NCBI RefSeq assembly: GCF_000002075.1 | Contig: NW_004797295.1 | Coordinates: 2,230,367 to 2,294,366, forward strand | Length of the DNA: 64,000 bases | Direction: 5' to 3' | DNA from: Aplysia californica | Lineage: Eukaryota; Mollusca; Gastropoda; Aplysiida; Aplysiidae | Part shown: positions 58,901 through 64,000 of the stretch, in pieces | How positions within the stretch are numbered: position 1 is the stretch's first letter | Layout: each line of letters opens with the position of its first letter | Position numbers and translations under genes: made by a program | The notes under the pieces: model-generated | Database searches by the model: none | Seen by the model: the letters and a program-made list of their open reading frames with translations, nothing else | What the model was told of the DNA's origin: nothing

Positions 58901-61777
58901 ATATCATAATCAGTTAAACTGTGATAGCATGAATATGAATGTCTGCGGATGTTGAAGGCTTAATCTATCAAAGAATAGAGAGATAGAATATATATATACA
59001 TTCATGCACATGTATTTTGTGCTAAGATGAAGATGTGGGAGGTTGGTGGGTGCTCTGATGTGGTTTGCTCCTTCTTTCCTATCAAACTTCTGTCTTCTTC
59101 ATCTCTTCTCCTTTTTTTCGTATAAAACTCTTAATAAAACTGAACTAATGTATTTTTAAAGTGTCTGGAGATGTATTGTACAGGAGTGGACACTATGGAA
59201 ATGATCTACATTATCACTGTATACAGTATAACCCGGATAGGTCGAACACAGAAAACTTAAAATCACGCATCCATCGAACTGTGCCTGCGGTCGCGGGTTG
59301 TTTTTTTCTTTTTTATCTTTGTAAGAAAATTACTCTAAGCTCGAACACAAACACGGAATAGTCTAACTAATTACGCCGCCGTAGAGGTCTAAAGTCAATG
59401 TCCTTTGTGTGAGGTGCACTTGAAACAAAACAATGATAATAATTTTTACAAAGGGTGCTACTTGACACGCATGCTTAGGCTTGTGTGGAGCGGGCGAGAG
59501 GAAGGGTTGTGCATCACACGACCTCTTGTTTTTCCCCTAAAGTAGCAATCTTTGTTGCTTCCCTTGATTCTCTGACACAGCCGATGCCATAACATTGTAC
59601 ACGTACCTCGAACTACGGATCCCTCGAATGACTGAGGCCGGTCCCGACAAATTCAAGCTATCCGTGTTCTACTGTATTATGACTTTTTGCTGATCCTGTG
59701 TCTGTTCCTGTTTGTGTAGATCCCGTTCCCGGGCATCACGGAGGAGACTTTCCAGGCCCTGCAGGAGTACCTGTACACGGGGGAGTCGCCAAACATGGAC
59801 AGCGTGGATTGTCTGGCTCTGATTGAAGTGGCCAATCGCCTGTGTCTGCAGCGTTTGGTCAACATGGTGGAGGCAAGGGTGGTGACTCAGCTGGCAGCGT
59901 GTGAAGACACGGGAGAGCTGTTGACAGATGCCCTCACTCTGATACAACCTGCTGAAGTAGGTTCACGGGTGTGTCTTGTGTATGTTGTGTGTTTGTTTGT
60001 TGTGTGTGTTAATGTTATGCTTTTTTGTTATGAGTGTGTGTTTTTGTTGTTGTGTATTTTGTGTGTGTTAATGTTATATTCTTTGTGTGTGTGTGTGTGC
60101 TGTTGTCTACATTGTTTGTGTTTGTGTTATGTTCTTTGTGTGTGTGTGTACTATGTTCTTTGTATGTGTATGTCTTGTGTTGTTATATGTATGTATTGCA
60201 TATACCATGTGCAGTATGCGTTTTGTCTTTAATTATTAATTTATTTATGTGTTTTAGTTAGTTTTAGTAGAGGTTTTACGGCGCTCGCAACTGCATAAGG
60301 TCATATGAGCGCCAGAAGATTAGAGGTGTTACAAGAGAGGAACAAACATAAAAAAGAAGAAGGGGAGATAAGGACAATAGATGTTTCATAGGAAAGAAGA
60401 AGCAAACCACACCAGAGCACCCGCCAACCACCCACTTTTTATGTGTGAGTATCAGCTAATAAGCAAGCTTTCCTCCTGTGCCAAAGTACTGGGTTTGCTT
60501 TTGAATTCAACTCATGGGACAAAGAAAAGGAGGGAAAAATATTATGTTGGGAGAAAAAGAGATCATTGAATTAAATTATAGTTTCGATAGGAGCTTGATT
60601 GGGAGAAAGAGATGTGCATGGTTAAAAAGTGTATTTCGACAAGGGTGCATGAACTTGAAGTTGAAAGATATTCTTGTATTTCTCTTTCTGCCAGCTGTAC
60701 AATGCATCTCAGCTGTCGCACTTCTGCCAGCACATCCTGTGTGTGAACTTCCAGGAGGTGGTGCAGAAGTATGCCTCGCTCTTCCATGCTTTGCCACAGG
60801 ACAAGCAGGAAGCAATAGAACAGAAGAGATGGCCGCCTGTCTGGTGAGTGGGCGTGTCTTAGCAAGGATGCCAAGTTTTGAGATTGGTCACTATTTACTC
60901 CTGTCTTATAGTGAAATTTCGAAAATGTGGGGGAGTGTTTGTAAGCAAAGGGATGTTAGTTTTGCTCACTTTCTCTGTTATCAAAATCCTTGATTTTCAA
61001 TATGGAGTCATGCTACTTAAAAAATCCTATAAATAACGTTCAAGATCTGCCTATCAGTGTCGTTGTTTAACCAGAATGATGGAAATTGATAAAGCAAGTT
61101 TCCTGCAATGTGGGCTGGAGCCAGCTTCTCAGTTTGTACTATTAGCAGAGTACATAAGTGTTCAAGAGTATTTATGTCCTGCGATTTCAGATTGCTTAAT
61201 TTAGAAGTTTTGTTTCAAATTTTCACGTTCACATTAGTGGCCAATTTATGGTCCCTTTCAAGAATGTCCTAATTATATTGCTATCAGGCTATGTTTGTAC
61301 CCACAATGGGCCTCTGTGGGTAAAGTGAAATCAAAAGTGGCATGTTTATTTTTGTGTACTGTGTTCATTCGTTTTGCACCTCAGTCCTATTCACTGAGAC
61401 AGATCTAATTGCATATTTATAATGATTCAGCCTCCCAATGAAGACAAAATCCTACACTCATAATGTTTTCTTTTAAGAGAGGAACTCTCAATCTTTTTGG
61501 TACGGTAGGCAGCTTAGTGATGTTTGTACCTTGAAGGATCAACATATTTTTTTTTCATCGTATGTATAATGCTTAGCCCAGGAAGTTGTAACACTGTCAG
61601 GGTCTGTCGGTCCCCAGGTACCTGAAGGAGCTAGAGCGCTACGATCGTTTGACACAAAGCCACTCTCTACATGGCACACGACACGCTGTGCAGGACTACA
61701 ACTCCCGCTGCGGCTGTCTCTGCTTCTCTCGACGGCGAAGACACAGACTGATCGACCCTGTGGAGCTTCCAATCTGA
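50543..61777 (+). CDS. RhoBTB: RhoBTB, atypical Rho GTPase with two BTB domains (complete)
   Basis: RhoBTB proteins are Cullin-3 ubiquitin ligase adaptors with a poorly active or inactive Rho-like GTPase domain. Exons: 50543-50728, 52369-52472, 52781-52972, 53941-54784, 57281-57416, 57950-58068, 59720-59956, 60695-60843, 61618-61777. GT/AG borders and phases agree, giving 708 residues (human RHOBTB1 696, RHOBTB2 727). The ATG at 50543 has A at -3 and G at +4. GTPase 14-212, BTB1 262-442 with a charged insert, BTB2 488 to about 590, then a BACK-like region. [17 protein letters not shown] near the end matches human HRWPPVWYLKEEDHYQR. Only one RhoBTB gene is seen; the sequence fits an ortholog of the vertebrate RHOBTB1/2 pair rather than RHOBTB3. 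Confidence 0.95.
50890..50914 (-). repeat. Fragment of the shared SINE tail
   Basis: GGTTTTACGGCGCTCGCAAC with TGCAT is the tail of the SINE families on the minus strand, with no head attached, in RhoBTB intron 1. Confidence 0.55.
53785..53870 (+). repeat. Dispersed repeat, copy 3 (decayed)
   Basis: AATAATATATGGCTTTTATG, AGCACTCAACCA and GTGCTTTACAATAG keep the order seen at 26521-26700. It ends about 70 bases before the acceptor of RhoBTB exon 4. Confidence 0.4.
53941..54784 (+). CDS. RhoBTB: RhoBTB exon 4: GTPase end, proline linker and split BTB1
   Basis: This 844 base exon encodes residues 161-442. [20 protein letters not shown] and [20 protein letters not shown] match the last helix of the GTPase. 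[17 protein letters not shown] is the Pro-rich linker. BTB1 starts at [20 protein letters not shown], is broken by a basic ([18 protein letters not shown]) then acidic insert of about 95 residues, and resumes with [16 protein letters not shown] split first BTB domain is characteristic of RhoBTB1/2. Confidence 0.95.
55923..56801. mobile_element. pogo/Tigger-like non-autonomous element, ~880 bp
   Basis: The left end CAGTCGAACGTGCCTTAACG and the right end, read inward, CAGTCGAACCTGTGTAAGACG, are inverted copies with a few changes. CAGT ends and the GTCGAAC core are typical of pogo/Tigger elements. The right end is followed by TA; the left flank has lost it. Short ACGGAAACCTGTC-type units recur near the left end. 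No transposase frame was seen. It lies in a RhoBTB intron. Confidence 0.65.
57281..61777 (+). CDS. RhoBTB: RhoBTB exons 5-9: BTB2, BACK region and C-terminus
   Basis: Residues 443-708 in exons 57281-57416, 57950-58068, 59720-59956, 60695-60843 and 61618-61777. BTB2 reads [20 protein letters not shown], then [17 protein letters not shown] and [34 protein letters not shown] and [20 protein letters not shown] form the following helical region. The tail [18 protein letters not shown] is Cys- and Arg-rich; it is not a CAAX box. The stop is TGA at 61775-61777. Confidence 0.94.
59041..59146 (+). repeat. SINE-like repeat, short head type, tail lost
   Basis: The head GGTGGGTGCTCTGATGTGG and following CT-rich part match 8041-8217, but the GGCGCTC hairpin tail is deleted and the copy passes straight to TAAAACTCTTAATAAAAC. 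Confidence 0.6.
59224..59674. mobile_element. pogo/Tigger-like MITE, 451 bp
   Basis: The left end CAGTATAACCCGGATAGGTC and the right end, read inward, CAGTAGAACACGGATAGCTT, are inverted copies, each followed by GAA. TA flanks both ends. It ends 45 bases before the acceptor of RhoBTB exon 59720-59956. No transposase frame. Confidence 0.75.
60251..60435 (-). repeat. SINE-like repeat, short head type (minus copy)
   Basis: A full unit with the hairpin tail (GGCGCTC / GAGCGCC arms) and (TTTTAGT)n end at the left, head at the right. TTTATGTG on both sides is a likely 8 bp target duplication. It lies in a RhoBTB intron. Confidence 0.75.
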
Positions 61778-62474
61778 ACCTCATCAATGAGTCATGGCTC
61801 TGGTCAACTGTGAAGTAAACTGTAGGAGAGTTACTTCTCCCCTTTGATGCATTGAGGCGAGGAGTGTTGCAAACGGGTCTTTTCATAAAGACGTACATAA
61901 TTTCCAGAGAGAAGGAAAATATTTTTGACACAAAAGACAGGTGGAAGAACTAAAATTTAGTCCCCAGCCTGTCCCCAACTGGTCTACTTCACTGATGAGT
62001 TTTTGGTGATAAAAGTTTCACTCCCTTCTTGACACAATGTAGGTCATTTCAAAGTTAGAGCCCTGGCTTCCCCTATTAACACATTACACCCTAAGGGCCT
62101 GGACGGGAAGTCCATTGTTAGATCCTAAGCAAGGGGAAAGAACCCACCTCCCGTGAATACAAGCGTTTAAAAAACACATTTTAAAATACTAAACAAATTC
62201 CCAAAATCCTGAAAAAATAAAAGTTAAAAAGAAAACTGAATGTAGTTTCAGAAAAATATAACTTTGTGTTTGCGCAAATTGTTGGAAATGTTCTAACTTT
62301 AGTTCAATCGGGGTGTCCGACCCCGTCACTCTCACTCTCAACCTCGCGGTCGGGCCCTAGATCTAAATTCTAGATTTTCTACGTCTGATCGATCTGAATC
62401 GCCCCAAACTCTTGCTACAACGTTTTCATCAAAATCTGAGCCATCTGATTTGTCACACAGGGTTCCCGCGGCCT
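61778..62474 (+). other. RhoBTB 3' UTR and flanking DNA
   Basis: The first 440 bases are probably 3' UTR. After that no gene is supported before the repeat that begins about 62475. A minus-strand frame 62338-62793 runs into the tandem array and is treated with it. Confidence 0.5.
62216..62221 (+). promoter_or_regulatory. Possible polyadenylation signal of RhoBTB
   Basis: AATAAA 439 bases after the RhoBTB stop, in an A-rich run; it is the first canonical signal I find. Confidence 0.5.
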
Positions 62475-62591
62475 CCTTGAATTCAAGGAGTCCTTGAAAA
62501 CTGCTTGAATTTGCATTCAAGGAAAAATCTCCTTGAAAACTCCTTGAATTTACATTCAGGGAAAAATGTCCTTGAAAACCCCTTGAATTTT
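62475..62591 (+). repeat. CCTTGAA array with a 39 bp tandem unit
   Basis: Two and a half copies of a 39 base unit (62491-62529, 62530-62568, 62569-62591), each with TCCTTGAAAAC and CTTGAATTT. The period is 13 codons, and on the minus strand it reads as SRGFQGHFSLNVN, SRSFQGDFSLNAN and a partial third. It lies 56 bases before the conserved part of the dispersed repeat. Confidence 0.8.
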
Positions 62592-62646
62592 GCCCGATCG
62601 GACAGGAACACAGGGTGACTGCCAGGCCCCGGGAATCCCGGGGGCA

Positions 62647-63940
62647 CCTGAGTTCATTTTTGCCGGTCGCGATTGTGATATAATATTCATTCGGCTTTTC
62701 CCTGCCCGAGAGTATGTTACCCGCGCACAGGCGGTTATGGCGGCAACTAGTTGAAGTGTATGTGCGATACCGAAGCTCGATCGGGAAAATCAAGATCTGC
62801 TTTCCCTTTCGTTACCGCCCAGAAATTTGCAGGTAGGGCCTATAGTAGTCTGATAACGCCACCTTTGTAACATGCAGGTTCTGCTTTACAAACGCGGTGT
62901 CATGAAAATAAATCATTTGTCCTGTGCTGTCGCTTGTGAAAAAAAAAAAGAAAGAAAAAAAAATTATACAATAAGCTTCTTGTCAGGCTCGCCATCGTGA
63001 CCGGTCATTGAACCTGTGCGTTTTCGTCACATCGTGAGTATCGGCGATGGTTGAGGTCACCAAAGTTCATGCAAAGTCTGAGCGCTGCAATGTATAGGAC
63101 TCGGGAATAGGGGGATTATTGATTTTTTTTAAAGACGCACGCGGGGGAGGGGGTTGGCGGGATGGGTTTGAAGGCAACACCGGATGACAAAAACTGAACT
63201 TGGAAGCAGATTTTACTTTCCAGAATTTTGATTGCTATTAATCTAAATCTAGATCTTGATCTCTCTGCAAAGTGCGCGTTGGTGCTGGCCTTGTGTGGAA
63301 TCAGGATCTGTCTCACTCAAACCTTGTAAGCCTGGGGTTTTTTTTAACTAAAGGGTTCCCGTTTCTTTGGGCAGGTGATAGTAAATTATATGTATTGTAC
63401 TATATTCTATATAAGCTTTCTGTTCAAGATTCGCAGATTTTCAGTGTCACTGCATCTTGCCCTCCCACAGTTAGTTCTTACACCTCTCACACTGAATAGG
63501 TCTAGATCTACTTGAGCCATTCATGTTGTTACTCTACTTTGAGTTTGAACTATAATTTTTGTCTTTCACGTTTATTATATAATTTCTTTGACTCCCAAAC
63601 TGGTTCTTGACGGTCGATATTCTTGTTTTTTTAAAAATCTTTTCTCAGGGTCAAAGCAAGATTCATTTTTATATAGTTTATATAGGCGAATATGATGAGG
63701 GGAAAATATAAATAAGTATAAGAACAGACTGAAATACTTAAGTCACACAGTATCCCAGTGCCACACTGACATGTTGTTGGCTGGATATAATGTGCCTACA
63801 TGTGTGTGCGCGCGCGTGTGTATATTATATTATATATAAAATATAAATGGAGCATGCATGTTTTCATTGTTATGTAACATACCCTGGAGAATGGATGAGC
63901 CCACCTGGAAAATTGAGAAGCCGGGTTGGCAGTCACCCTG
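62647..63940 (+). repeat. Dispersed ~0.9 kb repeat, copy 2
   Basis: Aligns in order with 9108-10010. Extra bases relative to copy 1 are an A-rich run (62940-62965) and about 330 bases of AT- and GT-rich sequence (about 63525-63850). The shared end GGCAGTCACCCTG is at 63928-63940. Same orientation as copy 1, 53 kb away. Confidence 0.75.
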
Positions 63941-64000
63941 GGAACAGTTTTTATTGGAAATCGAAACTATGATATGATTCCTTTCCGACAAGTGTAGGCC

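Noticed and set aside
1-64000. CRISPR arrays, operons, riboswitches, phage or other prokaryotic systems
   Set aside because: The window is spliced eukaryotic DNA; the regular repeats present are microsatellites or dispersed transposons.

Overview
This is a 64 kb piece of an animal nuclear genome. It is AT-rich, has long introns, and is loaded with short non-autonomous transposons, SINE-like repeats and microsatellites. The three genes are conserved bilaterian genes, and the protein sequences together with the repeat style (hexamer AGATCT arrays, a tRNA-headed SINE, many small inverted-repeat elements) suggest a mollusc, probably a gastropod. That placement is an inference; nothing in the window names the species.

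Layout. (1) Positions 701-18560, plus strand: the HPS1 gene (Hermansky-Pudlak syndrome 1 subunit of BLOC-3), entered in mid-gene. 14 coding exons are visible (1046 residues); about 85 N-terminal residues of the human protein have no counterpart here and probably lie upstream of the window. (2) Positions 18647-26254: 3'-to-3' intergenic space with a piggyBac-like element and SINE pieces. (3) Positions 26255-43044, minus strand: a complete drebrin-like/Abp1 gene (DBNL), 14 coding exons and 542 residues, with an ADF-H domain, coiled coil, Pro/Glu linker and SH3 domain. (4) Positions 43045-50460: a gene-poor 5'-to-5' interval with an inverted-repeat element that has been split by a second one, and a LINE tail. 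(5) Positions 50543-61777, plus strand: a complete RhoBTB gene (9 coding exons, 708 residues), with an atypical Rho GTPase domain, two BTB domains and a BACK region. (6) Positions 61778-64000: its 3' end and the second copy of a roughly 1 kb dispersed repeat whose first copy sits in an HPS1 intron at 9108-10010.

All three gene models were joined exon by exon from GT/AG borders with matching phases. The genes do not form a known unit, but each acts in membrane traffic or the cytoskeleton: HPS1 in the Rab32/38 exchange factor, DBNL at actin-endocytosis sites, and RhoBTB as a Cullin-3 adaptor.

There is no sign of a prokaryotic system, CRISPR array or wholly new gene system. The less ordinary content is in the repeats: a 442 bp inverted-repeat family in three copies (one split by a 237 bp hairpin element, one by a LINE), a SINE tail shared by several different heads, two 5'-truncated LINE insertions with 11 bp target duplications (one 11 bases from a splice donor), and a dispersed repeat that carries a different short tandem array in each copy.
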